In this document: positions 25,251-33,776 of the stretch, piece after piece
Layout: every line of letters begins with the position of its first letter
How positions within the stretch are numbered: position 1 is the first letter of the stretch
Origin: an uncultured bacterium
GTDB lineage: Bacteria; Vulcanimicrobiota; Xenobia; Xenobiales; Xenobiaceae
Length of the DNA stretch: 64,000 nt
Assembly (NCBI GenBank): GCA_934621605.1
Contig: CAKTUZ010000007.1
Coordinates: 27,242-91,241 of the forward strand
Direction of reading: 5' to 3'
Notes under the pieces: generated by a model
The model's input: the letters and a program-made list of their open reading frames with translations, nothing else
What the model was told of the DNA's origin: nothing
The model's database searches: none
Program-made: the position numbers and the translations under genes

Positions 25251-26438
25251 TTAACCTACGATTTGGCGTGTTTGCTCCACACCTTCAATCATACTCTCTA
25301 AAGCAGAATCGAGCTCTTCATCGCTAACTTCACCACCATTTTGCATATGTTCACATACATAGTAGGCGTTTTCCAGCTTAGTCAATCCTTCCTCCATGGC
25401 TTCGCGAGACAGAATCAAAGACTCGCCTTCAGTTTCAGCGCCGTTAAAAGCACTTTCCGGCAAAGCAGCATATCTATCCTTAAGATCAATGACAAATTTA
25501 CCATAGTCACGCAATCCGGAAGCAAACTCAGCCCAAGCGTCCTGACCTCCACGCAAAGAACTTATGCTATCCAAAATCGTTTGCACACACACTGGCAAAG
25601 TCGCTATAGATAAATTTTTTTCTATCCCTCCTCCGACAATTCGCTCGGGGAGCATCATACCGCAAGAATGGCAACGTTTATCCCATTCACCAATTTCAAC
25701 TCCGCACTTGGGACAATGCCAAACTTGCTGTTCAACTAACGCCTCTTGTTTAGCTTTCACTTCTTTATACTTATCAATAACTACATCACCGGTAACTTTT
25801 AAAGCCTCTAACGCAGCAGGCAATTCCTCTACAGATCGGCATTCACAAACTCTAAATAAATTGTCCAAAGCTTCACAATAGTCTTCTATATGTTCCGGTA
25901 AAGATTCACAAGCGACCAATTTATCAAACGAAGGACGCAAATAATCGAGACGATTTTCTAACATTTCCCAGTCGCGACGTCCCTCAGCTACAGCCTGGCC
26001 GGCTTTGAGAACTCCATCTATACTGTCAAATTCGGAAATCTTAGGCTTAGAATTTCTCAATTCTTCTAGCTTAGCTAAACTCTTTTCTGTCTCTTTCAGC
26101 TGATTGACCAAAGCATTAACATCGCGTACCGCTCCCTCAGCATCGTCTTCTTTTAAATCACAGATAAGAGAAGAAAGAACGCCACCAACACCCTCAATAT
26201 CAGCATAGACTTGAGCTATATGCTCTAACTCTTCTTCATTATAATCATAGCCGCGTACGCTGTACTTGAAAGCCAACACAAAAGCAGACATAACTAAATC
26301 GCATTGGTGCAATTCTTCGCGAAGCTGAGCAAGAGGTTCTTTATTGACTATACAATGTTCCAATCCACTCACAAAAGTGCGCAAATGGGGAATCAATTTA
26401 GGGAAAGAATCATCCAACTTAGGCAGCTTATCTACCAT
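25251..26438 (-). CDS. Zinc-ribbon protein of unknown function, paralogue A
   Basis: 395 residues, mostly acidic alpha-helix (DDSFPKLIPHLRTFVSGLEH at the start, many E/L-rich heptad-like segments). A four-cysteine zinc ribbon lies in the middle (CPKCGVEIGEWDKRCHSCG, about residues 240-260). No enzyme motif or membrane segment is seen. The neighbouring 26486-27703 product has the same plan and alignable N-terminus, so the two are tandem paralogues. GGAGG lies 4 bases before the ATG. The pair is followed by a strong terminator, fitting a two-gene operon. The zinc ribbon suggests a scaffold or nucleic-acid/protein-binding role, but nothing in the sequence identifies it. Confidence 0.75.
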   Translation of the reverse strand: MVDKLPKLDDSFPKLIPHLRTFVSGLEHCIVNKEPLAQLREELHQCDLVMSAFVLAFKYSVRGYDYNEEELEHIAQVYADIEGVGGVLSSLICDLKEDDAEGAVRDVNALVNQLKETEKSLAKLEELRNSKPKISEFDSIDGVLKAGQAVAEGRRDWEMLENRLDYLRPSFDKLVACESLPEHIEDYCEALDNLFRVCECRSVEELPAALEALKVTGDVVIDKYKEVKAKQEALVEQQVWHCPKCGVEIGEWDKRCHSCGMMLPERIVGGGIEKNLSIATLPVCVQTILDSISSLRGGQDAWAEFASGLRDYGKFVIDLKDRYAALPESAFNGAETEGESLILSREAMEEGLTKLENAYYVCEHMQNGGEVSDEELDSALESMIEGVEQTRQIVG

Positions 26439-26485
26439 GATACCTCCAACGAGCTGTGTTTTTCATCTACGCGAAAGAAAACTAA

Positions 26486-27703
26486 TTATTTTTTAGAGTT
26501 GCGATATTTTTGGGCCAACCCTCCCATAGCGCGCATCTCCTTAACCGCTTTTACCATAACTTCCAAAGCACATTGCAAATGAAATCTATCGACAGGAGGT
26601 TCAAAACCTTCCAAAAGTTCAACGGCTTTATAAAGATTTTCCATACAGGTATTGGCCAAATCTATAATGCCATCAATATTTTCACGCTCTTCGGGAGTGG
26701 TCTTTATTTTAGAAGCGGCCATCTTATTGATACGCGAATTGGCATCAGCCACACGTCGGCGCAATTCTCCTACAGCACGCTTGAAAGGACGAATCATCTT
26801 GGCATTATTGGGAAGTTCTTGAGCAACATCTATAATACGCTGTACATATTCGGGCATACCCTCATAAGCAGCCTCGCCCTTCTCTGAATCTTTATCGGCG
26901 ACAGAATCTCTCTCAAATTCTTCCGGCATTCTGGCGCCACAGGAGAAACATTTTTTGCTTCCTTCAATCATAGGTTTGCCACAATAAGGACACAGAACCA
27001 TAGAGGAAGCATCGGCGTCTATTTGACTATCCTGGAAATTGACCAAATCTTCTCCGCTAGACTTTACTTCTCCCAAAACTTCCGGTAAAGCTTCCAAATT
27101 TCTTTCGTTAAGCACTTCAACCAGACGTTCTAGAGCTCTGTCGTGACGAATCAACTCCTCCGGTAAACCTGTTCCGGAAACGATCTCATTCCATTGAGGA
27201 ATAAGCGCTTCCAAGCGAGCACTTAAAGCTTCCCACTCAGCTCCGTTAGTCTCTAATACAAAATTGCCAGCCCGCAACAGACTATCCACTACCGGCACGT
27301 CAGAATAAACATGACTATCACCTACGGCGGCCTTCAAGTCCATATTCAATTCTTCTAAGTCTTTTAAATGATCATAAATATTGGACACGCAAGAAACTGC
27401 CGCAGCTGTAGCATCCATACTTAGAGCAGTCTCTAATTTAGCCATCTCGGAACTCATGCGTGTAAAGAGAAGCACTATTTCATTGACTGCTTCATTACGT
27501 TCCGGAGGAAGTTCTTTTAAACGCAAAACTTCCATAAAATTGCCCAAAGCAGTTCCCAAAGCGGCGTCACACTGACGGAATTCAAAAGCTGTACAAGTTA
27601 AGCTCACTCCGCCGGCCACACATTCAGACATAATTTTTACTAACTGTCTGAAAGAGGGAATAATACGGGGAAAGTTATCGTCTAGCACTGGAAATTTAGC
27701 CAT
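26486..27703 (-). CDS. Zinc-ribbon protein of unknown function, paralogue B
   Basis: 405 residues. It starts MAKFPVLDDNFPRIIPSFRQL, matching paralogue A, and carries CPYCGKPMIEGSKKCFSCG at about residue 290, with acidic helices on both sides and a basic end (QKYRNSKK). The frame stays open to 27853, but the upstream part would run through a terminator hairpin (27791-27840) and has no counterpart in paralogue A, so the ATG at 27703 is chosen. Both paralogues share TATC directly before their ATG, though only A has GGAGG, so initiation here is weaker or differently controlled. It lies 47 bp upstream of paralogue A. Function unknown. Confidence 0.72.
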   Translation of the reverse strand: MAKFPVLDDNFPRIIPSFRQLVKIMSECVAGGVSLTCTAFEFRQCDAALGTALGNFMEVLRLKELPPERNEAVNEIVLLFTRMSSEMAKLETALSMDATAAAVSCVSNIYDHLKDLEELNMDLKAAVGDSHVYSDVPVVDSLLRAGNFVLETNGAEWEALSARLEALIPQWNEIVSGTGLPEELIRHDRALERLVEVLNERNLEALPEVLGEVKSSGEDLVNFQDSQIDADASSMVLCPYCGKPMIEGSKKCFSCGARMPEEFERDSVADKDSEKGEAAYEGMPEYVQRIIDVAQELPNNAKMIRPFKRAVGELRRRVADANSRINKMAASKIKTTPEERENIDGIIDLANTCMENLYKAVELLEGFEPPVDRFHLQCALEVMVKAVKEMRAMGGLAQKYRNSKK

Positions 27704-27790
27704 GATACTGTGGAAGATTCTAGCGTATTGCAGTGCTTCCTGTAATTTCATAGAACAATAAAACATAAAATTTTGACATATATTCAACGA

Positions 27791-27840
27791 AAAAACCACT
27801 TGGTAGTCTACCATTCTAATGTAGATTGCCATGTGGTTTT
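27791..27840 (-). terminator. Rho-independent terminator of the 27877-28854 gene
   Basis: The long inverted repeat AACCAC..TGG.A.TCTAC against GTAGA..CCA.GTGGTT spans 27793-27839. On the minus strand it is followed by U residues at 27796-27791. It also marks the upstream limit of the next transcription unit. Confidence 0.8.
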
Positions 27841-27876
27841 CGTTAATGTGCAAAACTTTATTTATGTTCTTTCGAT

Positions 27877-28854
27877 TTAGTTGATGTCGGGCGCTAAAAA
27901 GCGACTGTTAGGAGCCACTTGCTTTCCAAGATCAATTGGATAGTTTTGCGAAATTGCCAAACCGTCTTTCGTCCCTCCAGATGAAGAAACGGTCGTCGCT
28001 TTACTGACACCCGACGCAACGGAAAAAGACAAGCCTCGTTTGCGTCCCACCGTTTCGGCACAAAGCATACTACTTTTGGCTAAATCTCCCACCGTTTTAA
28101 TCTGTTTATAAATTTTATTGAGAGTTTGCCAAGCGCTCTTAATACTACTCAGTTGCTTAGCTGCTGAAGTTCCCAAACTCAATCCGGAAGTCAATAAATT
28201 CTTGGAATTTAATTCCATTTTTTGGCCATATTTTTGCATTTGCAAACCGCGCTGCTTTAGAGTTTTCCCCTTAGAAATAAGGGCCGCACCAGCCGCTTTT
28301 GTAAAAGGACAACTGAGCATGGCTTTACCTACCGCTTCCATGGCCACCCCTGAAGCGTAAAGTGCCAAACCGGCAGCAATTTTAACCAAAGCTTGTTGTC
28401 CCAATTTTTGACCGTTCTGCTTTAAAATAGAGCTAAGCTTATTCATATGCAAAGCTTGTTCTCTATTGTGGTTTAAAGTAAACGATTGATCGACACATTT
28501 TTGCTTTTTAGCTTCTGAATCGATAGAAATCTGCCTATGGCGCCCATATTCAGCCTTAAGCTGCTGATTTGACAGAGTTTCAGCCTCTTGTTCATTTAAT
28601 TGTCTGGGAATAAAAGACAGCCCTTGCTCAGCAGATAATTGACTGACTACGCTGCGCTGCTCGTGATTTGAGGATATATTGTTAAAGCCAAAAAATGAAC
28701 CGATATCCGTCGTTAATGATAAGCTGTCCTGATAATTTGATCGACAGACTTGACTGCCAACTTCGTTAAGATGGGCTTTTTCAGCTTTAAATTGCAAAAA
28801 ATTAACACCATCACTGATACAATTGCCATCGCGAACAGAGTTAATTGTCACCAT
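27877..28854 (-). CDS. Hypothetical protein with a central hydrophobic helix, possible non-Sec secreted protein
   Basis: 325 residues, not recognised. The N-terminal 140 residues are polar and Gln/Ser/Asn-rich (RSNYQDSLSLTTDIG, LNEQEAETLSNQQLK). A hydrophobic stretch follows (ALVKIAAGLALYASGVAMEAVG, about residues 155-175), then a Lys/Gln/Leu-rich helical part (KTLKQRGLQMQKYGQKMELN) and a Ser/Thr-rich end. No signal peptide is present. A polar N-terminus, hydrophobic middle and helical C-terminus is reminiscent of type III translocator-like proteins, but there is no family evidence. AGGGGGG lies 6 bases before the ATG and a good terminator follows, making it a single-gene unit. Confidence 0.65.
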   Translation of the reverse strand: MVTINSVRDGNCISDGVNFLQFKAEKAHLNEVGSQVCRSNYQDSLSLTTDIGSFFGFNNISSNHEQRSVVSQLSAEQGLSFIPRQLNEQEAETLSNQQLKAEYGRHRQISIDSEAKKQKCVDQSFTLNHNREQALHMNKLSSILKQNGQKLGQQALVKIAAGLALYASGVAMEAVGKAMLSCPFTKAAGAALISKGKTLKQRGLQMQKYGQKMELNSKNLLTSGLSLGTSAAKQLSSIKSAWQTLNKIYKQIKTVGDLAKSSMLCAETVGRKRGLSFSVASGVSKATTVSSSGGTKDGLAISQNYPIDLGKQVAPNSRFLAPDIN

Positions 28855-28962
28855 ATAATTCCCCCCTTATATAAAATTTTATCGCTATGAACAACCGTCC
28901 TTCATACGGCTGCACCCTCAGTTTAGCATATCCCCCGACGAAGTAAAAGATAGCCCTTAAGC

Positions 28963-29007
28963 AAAAAAAAGCGCTTCGAACGACCGTCTCCAGCCGACCA
29001 AAGCGCT
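28963..29007 (-). terminator. Rho-independent terminator after the TGS-kinase gene
   Basis: The arms AGCGCTT (28970-28976) and AAGCGCT (29001-29007) are perfect complements, with further partial pairing inside. On the minus strand a run of eight U follows (28970 down to 28963). Confidence 0.85.
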
Positions 29008-29018
29008 CCGCTTCTTTC

Positions 29019-30704
29019 TTAATATTGATAGATACTACCACCTAAAAACTCGCGCAAAACGGAGTTCTTCGGCACCCACTCCGAATCCATAGGTACAACC
29101 TTAGTTAAGAAGCGCAACATATCTCTGGCCATTGTATAAGAGGGACTATCTTCGGGAACTTCCAAAAGGTAGGGCCAGGCATAATGACGGAAAACTGCCA
29201 ATTCGTAAGCCAAAGCTGAATTAAAGATAGCATCTGAACGACTCTGATGAGGGAATATATACTTATTTTCACCTCGACGAACACTCGGCCAACGCTTAAT
29301 AGTACTATCGGCCGATATACCCCTATAACGCCGATCTCTGATAATACGACGCAGCAAACGAGCATAAGTAGTAGGTACTCGATTCAAATTGTCCATATTA
29401 AGCTGCGGCAAAGCACTTACAAAAATAGCATAACGATCTTCACCAGGTATAGCATCGGTAATAGCCGGATTCAATCCGTGAATACCTTCCATAAGCAGAA
29501 TTTGATCATCGCCTAAACAAAGCTCGCTTTCCTCGTTAGCCGGGAAAGGACGCTGATTAACAAAGTCAAAACGCGGTATTTTTGTCACTTTGCCCTCTAC
29601 TAAAGACTGTAAATCGCTCTTAATTCGGGCCAAATTCAAAGCTTCGATAGCTTCAAAATCATAATCACCCTTCTCGTCACGCGGACACTGCTCGCAAGGC
29701 AAATAGTAATCATCCAACCCTACATAAACGGTGCGCTTTCCCATAGCTTGCAAATGAGTGGAAAGACGTCGTACGGTGCTGGTTTTTCCCGAACTGGAGG
29801 GACCGGAAATAAAAACGACCTTTATACCGGAACGAGAAAGGATATCGTGAGCAATTTCACCTATACGCAACTCGTGCAAAGTCTCGCTAACTTGCACTAA
29901 ATTCTGACCTTCTCCACTCAGAATCATTCTATTAAGCTTACCCACAGTGTCGATATTCATGCGCTTATTCCAGTTTTTTGCTTGAGTAGCGGCACCAAGC
30001 ATAAAACTCTTTAACTCTTTTGAAGGCAACTGAACAGGTTCTTGAGCTAAAAGCAAGCCCTCAGGCATACCTACAACTTTTATTGAGCACAAAAAACCGG
30101 CGTCCGGAACGAAGGGACCATAGGCTAAATCAGTATAATCGCCGATACTAACTACACCAAATTTAGAACCTACCCAACAATTTACAACATAGCGCCGATC
30201 ACCGTCAGGATCGTCTACCATATTCAAAGCAGCAGAAGGCGGAACTAAGCTATTTTTGAACGGCACTCTCTTGGCACAAAGCTTAGCAAAAGTCTTATCA
30301 ACTTCTTTTCCGAAAGCCTCAATATCATCTACATTTTTTACATAGAAAAAAAGTTGACTGTGCAACGATTGGCCAATTTCCAACACAGCTGCAGGATTGA
30401 CCAACTTAGCGGCATAGACCAATAAATAAGCGGAACTGCGCGTAATAATATGACGGCCTAAATAATCATCATTAGCCAGAGGAGTAATAGTGCAATCGGA
30501 AGCTATGCGAGCTTTCAAATCGACAATCTCTCCGTCGACCTGAGCCCCGACATAGCCGACTTTGCGCAAGTGATTTATACAAAAAGGCAATTTCATGGCC
30601 TGCGCCGAGTCATCAATACCCAAATCGCGACACAGTACATCGCAAATAAAAGTCTCATTGGGAACTTCCTGAACGCCGTGAGGCAGAGTTACTTTACACA
30701 ACAT
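29019..30704 (-). CDS. Uridine kinase-like P-loop kinase with N-terminal TGS/ThrRS-like domain
   Basis: 561 residues. The N-terminal 220 residues resemble the TGS plus threonyl-tRNA-synthetase second domain (LPHGVQEVPNETFICDVL, then a region with RYVVNCWVGSKF). From about residue 290 there is a phosphoribulokinase/uridine kinase domain: Walker A FISGPSSSGKTSTVRRL, then VYVGLDDYYLP, YDFEAIEALN, RFDFVNQRPFP and LLMEGIHGLNPAI. This architecture is known in a bacterial nucleoside-kinase-like family; uridine/cytidine phosphorylation is the family expectation. It lies 25 bp downstream of deaD with GGGGAG 10 bases before the ATG, so the two genes probably form one transcript ending at the terminator at 28963-29007. 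Confidence 0.88.
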   Translation of the reverse strand: MLCKVTLPHGVQEVPNETFICDVLCRDLGIDDSAQAMKLPFCINHLRKVGYVGAQVDGEIVDLKARIASDCTITPLANDDYLGRHIITRSSAYLLVYAAKLVNPAAVLEIGQSLHSQLFFYVKNVDDIEAFGKEVDKTFAKLCAKRVPFKNSLVPPSAALNMVDDPDGDRRYVVNCWVGSKFGVVSIGDYTDLAYGPFVPDAGFLCSIKVVGMPEGLLLAQEPVQLPSKELKSFMLGAATQAKNWNKRMNIDTVGKLNRMILSGEGQNLVQVSETLHELRIGEIAHDILSRSGIKVVFISGPSSSGKTSTVRRLSTHLQAMGKRTVYVGLDDYYLPCEQCPRDEKGDYDFEAIEALNLARIKSDLQSLVEGKVTKIPRFDFVNQRPFPANEESELCLGDDQILLMEGIHGLNPAITDAIPGEDRYAIFVSALPQLNMDNLNRVPTTYARLLRRIIRDRRYRGISADSTIKRWPSVRRGENKYIFPHQSRSDAIFNSALAYELAVFRHYAWPYLLEVPEDSPSYTMARDMLRFLTKVVPMDSEWVPKNSVLREFLGGSIYQY

Positions 30705-30729
30705 ATTAAATGCACTCCCCTGAACTTAG

Positions 30730-32655
30730 CTAATGCCTTTTATTTCTGCGCTGAGCTCGACCTCCCCTATGGCAACTTTCTTTTTTCTGCCCATGCCTGC
30801 CTCCGGATTCGCTCCCCTTACCAAACTTATCCGCTGTACCACGCCGGTTGTTTCTTCGATTGTCACAGTGAATATGTTTGCCTTTTTCATCTTTAGCAAA
30901 GCCACGACCGCCACCTCTACGTCCTAGGCCACGTCTGCTTCTGCCAACTTCACAATGCTCCCTGGAGCCACTCTTGCGTTTAACGGACTTAACTTCAACA
31001 GGCAGTAAAACCTTAAGTTTTTCAGGTGTAATTAAACGAGCTCTCAAACGTACAGGGCCAAAATCATAATGATTAAGTGCTTCTAAAACTGCAGCCGCTG
31101 CTTCACTTGGAAGTTCTACAAAAGTAGTATGGGAGCGTAACTCAATATCGCCCACCTCCGTTTTGGATAAAGAAGCAGCTTCAGATAACATACGCAAAAT
31201 GGCCTGAGCATTAATAGCGTCACTGCGTCCCAGATTTATTTGGATATAGCTCATACCTTCGGCAGCTGCAGCACCGGCCTTTTTAGCCGCTTTATCCAAA
31301 AGACTGTTTCTCTCGGCTTTGCCGCGGCGGCTGCCTCTATCCAGTTCTTGCACAGCGACATTGCAACCAGCCGTAAAGATAGCTCTAGCTCTTGGCAACA
31401 TACTAAGCACGGCTGCTAAACTGTCGGCAGGGCTAAGATAGCTGAGTAACTCAGCAGCCAAAAGACGATAATCTTCATTAACTACAGATGCCAACCTGTC
31501 CGTAACTTCCTTATGAAAATCGGTTTTAATACGACGGCGCACTTCTTCAGCTTGCGGTAATTTACCAATTTCAATGTCGATTTTTGCTTTACCAACCAGA
31601 CGTTTAAAACGGTTAAGTTCATGTCTGGCTACAAAAGTAATGGCTGTACCTCGCTTACCGGCTCGCCCTGTACGGCCAACGCGATGGATGTAAATTTCAG
31701 TATTCTGAGGAGGAGCCATATTGATTACATGGGTTACTCCATCAACATCGAGTCCGCGAGCAGCCACATCGGTGGCAACCAAATATTTGGCCGCGCCACT
31801 GCGAAAACTGCTCAAAGTGCGCGTACGTTCGGCTTGAGCCATATCTCCATGCAAAGAAAGTACATTTAAACCGGAATGGATTAAAGTTTGCGTAAGCTCG
31901 TCAGTTTCTATTTTGGTATGACAGAAAATAATTGCCAGCTGCGGAGCTTCGGCATGTAAAATATTGCAAAGAGCTTTAGCTCGCCATTCTTTAGCTACCA
32001 AGTAAACCTCATGGCTAATATCATGAGCAGCCGTCAATCCAACACTTATGGAAATGCGATGACAATCTTGGCGCAAAGTCTTTTGGGCTAATTCTTCCAT
32101 TTCGCCGGGCATAGTAGCAGAGAAAAGTAACGTTTGGCGTTCCGAAGGCAAAGAAGCCAAAATTTTGTCCAATTCCTCCGCAAAACCCATATCTAAAATT
32201 TCGTCGGCCTCATCTAAAACTAAAGCGCGACAATCGCTTAAATCTAAAGAGCCGCGCTCAATATGATCGATTAAACGTCCCGGAGTACCGACAATAACCG
32301 GCGCCCCTTGCTTCAAAGAACGCATTTGCTCATGGTAACTTCCTCCCCCATACAGCAAAGCGGCTTTAGTGCCGAGCGAATTTATAACTCTGGCCACTTG
32401 CATAGCCAGTTCTCGTGTAGGTAAAACTACCAAAATAGAAGCCGGACGAGAATTATCAGGATTATTAAGGAGAGGTAAAGAAAAAGCTAAAGTCTTTCCA
32501 GTTCCGGTACAGGATTGCACCAACAAATCAGTTCCCGCCAAAACATCATCCCAACAGGCCTGTTGTACTTCGGTAGGAGTAGTAAAGCCAGCTTTCTGTA
32601 AACTCTCCTGTAAAACATTGTTGAGAGGCCATTGGGCAAAGGGGATTAGTTCCAT
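30730..32655 (-). CDS. deaD: DEAD-box RNA helicase, DeaD/CsdA type
   Basis: 641 residues. Helicase motifs in order: the Q-motif region FTTPTEVQQACW, SCTGTGKTLAF (motif I), VVLPTRELA (Ia), TPGRLID, VLDEADEILDMGF (II, DEAD), LLFSATMP (III), IIFCHTKIETDEL, VATDVAARGLDV (V) and YIHRVGRTGRAGKRG (VI). After residue 450 there is a DbpA/CsdA-like RNA-binding domain (YIQINLGRSDAINAQAILRM, TFVELPSEAA) and a 70-residue Arg/Gly-rich basic tail. These proteins act in ribosome assembly and RNA turnover. The start is the ATG at 32655 with AAAGG 7 bases before it; an upstream extension to 32727 would run through a terminator hairpin. It is the first gene of a unit with the TGS-kinase gene. Confidence 0.94.
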   Translation of the reverse strand: MELIPFAQWPLNNVLQESLQKAGFTTPTEVQQACWDDVLAGTDLLVQSCTGTGKTLAFSLPLLNNPDNSRPASILVVLPTRELAMQVARVINSLGTKAALLYGGGSYHEQMRSLKQGAPVIVGTPGRLIDHIERGSLDLSDCRALVLDEADEILDMGFAEELDKILASLPSERQTLLFSATMPGEMEELAQKTLRQDCHRISISVGLTAAHDISHEVYLVAKEWRAKALCNILHAEAPQLAIIFCHTKIETDELTQTLIHSGLNVLSLHGDMAQAERTRTLSSFRSGAAKYLVATDVAARGLDVDGVTHVINMAPPQNTEIYIHRVGRTGRAGKRGTAITFVARHELNRFKRLVGKAKIDIEIGKLPQAEEVRRRIKTDFHKEVTDRLASVVNEDYRLLAAELLSYLSPADSLAAVLSMLPRARAIFTAGCNVAVQELDRGSRRGKAERNSLLDKAAKKAGAAAAEGMSYIQINLGRSDAINAQAILRMLSEAASLSKTEVGDIELRSHTTFVELPSEAAAAVLEALNHYDFGPVRLRARLITPEKLKVLLPVEVKSVKRKSGSREHCEVGRSRRGLGRRGGGRGFAKDEKGKHIHCDNRRNNRRGTADKFGKGSESGGRHGQKKESCHRGGRAQRRNKRH

Positions 32656-32685
32656 ATTAAAACCTTTCACATGAATCAAAAATGC

Positions 32686-32733
32686 AAAAAAATAGCGCCT
32701 CGAGAACGACTTAAGCTTGATTCTCAAGACGCT
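32686..32733 (-). terminator. Terminator between the pilin-like secreted protein and deaD
   Basis: The inverted arms at 32694-32706 and 32721-32733 (AGCG..CT.GAGAA type, with two mismatches) are followed on the minus strand by a U-run at 32692-32686. It closes the dnaG/rpoD-side units before deaD. Confidence 0.75.
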
Positions 32734-32812
32734 TTAGCAGACTAAAATCATCTGACAAAAAATTGTAAAAGTGTAGTTTCCCTTAATCGATAGTCAAAAA
32801 GTACGATAAATA

Positions 32813-33730
32813 TTATTTCTTAATTTTATCTGGCAATTTTTGAGCAGAGTCAGCAGAAGATTTTTCCCCAAGGCCCGCATCTTTGCTTTTTTCACTGTCA
32901 GCCCCGGTAACAAAAAGTCCCTTATCGGAGTCATATTTTACTCCTCCCAAACCATGCTTATGAGCATCAGGACATTCTATAGTATAGCCGCCACGTCTAA
33001 AAACATAAACATAGGGTTTTCCGGAAGCGGGGCAATGAAGCTCGCGGAACATATACTGAGGACGCAAAACTTCCAATTTGGCAGGAAAGGCTTTGCCATG
33101 ATCTTTAGCATAGATCTCACATGCGGTAGCCAACTCGTTTATATTCCTGGTACAATCGGAAAGCAAACGTTCAATACGCTTTCCTTCCGCCGCTAAAAGC
33201 AACCACCCCCAATCGATAGTTTCTAGATTAGGAACATCACTGCCGTATTTAGCAGGATCAGGTAAGGCCAAAGTATAATGACGCCGATCTTTACTTACAG
33301 TATAGATAAACGGCTTGTCCGAAAGAGGATCATTTCCCAAGACAACTTTAGGAGCATCGGCAGGTAAACCGACATTGAAACTATGCTCCAAAGCTTTTAA
33401 ACTTACCGGGTACAAGCCGCTTTCCATAAAATAATACTCGATAAGCACTTGCATACGTGCATAAGCCCGCAATCCCAGAGCCTTTCGACTGAATTGCTTG
33501 GACTCGGTTCCGGAAGCGACTTGATTTTGTACGGTAGGAGCGACTTCGGTTGAAGATGCCGCTTTCTGAGCCACCACTTTAGTTCCGGAGCTATCCGAAA
33601 CGACACTGGCACGATTTTCAGCTGCTTGGGCGCCGCTAACAATAACAGCCACCAGTCCAAGGCTCACAGCAGAAGTCCTAACCCATCGCCTTAACCATCC
33701 ACCCCACGTCTGCAGCTCGCAACTACACAT
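32813..33730 (-). CDS. Secreted protein with two pseudopilin-like repeats
   Basis: 305 residues. The N-terminus has a basic stretch and hydrophobic core ending in an Ala-x-Ala site (VSLGLVAVIVSGAQAAE), a Sec signal peptide. After a Ser/Val-rich linker, two repeats with the same plan follow: a long helix, then Y...G.YP.SL..L, a loop, and PY.Y......Y.L/I..P (first YYFMESGLYPVSLKALE ending FIYTVSKDRRHYTLALP; second YAKDHGKAFPAKLEVL ending YVYVFRRGGYTIECP). That is the globular part of GspG-like pseudopilins without the usual prepilin N-terminus. The C-terminus is charged. GGAG lies 9 bases before the ATG. It lies 46 bp after rpoD on the same strand. Role unknown. Confidence 0.7.
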   Translation of the reverse strand: MCSCELQTWGGWLRRWVRTSAVSLGLVAVIVSGAQAAENRASVVSDSSGTKVVAQKAASSTEVAPTVQNQVASGTESKQFSRKALGLRAYARMQVLIEYYFMESGLYPVSLKALEHSFNVGLPADAPKVVLGNDPLSDKPFIYTVSKDRRHYTLALPDPAKYGSDVPNLETIDWGWLLLAAEGKRIERLLSDCTRNINELATACEIYAKDHGKAFPAKLEVLRPQYMFRELHCPASGKPYVYVFRRGGYTIECPDAHKHGLGGVKYDSDKGLFVTGADSEKSKDAGLGEKSSADSAQKLPDKIKK

Positions 33731-33776
33731 ATTTTTTCACTCCAACCACTTACTACAGCAACTCTCGACAAATGGC

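Noticed and set aside
27704..27853. Longer start of the second zinc-ribbon paralogue
   Set aside because: It would translate through the terminator of the neighbouring gene and extends beyond the N-terminus shared with the first paralogue.
32656..32727. Longer start of the DEAD-box helicase
   Set aside because: It would cover a terminator hairpin; the internal ATG at 32655 has AAAGG at a proper distance and matches the family N-terminus.
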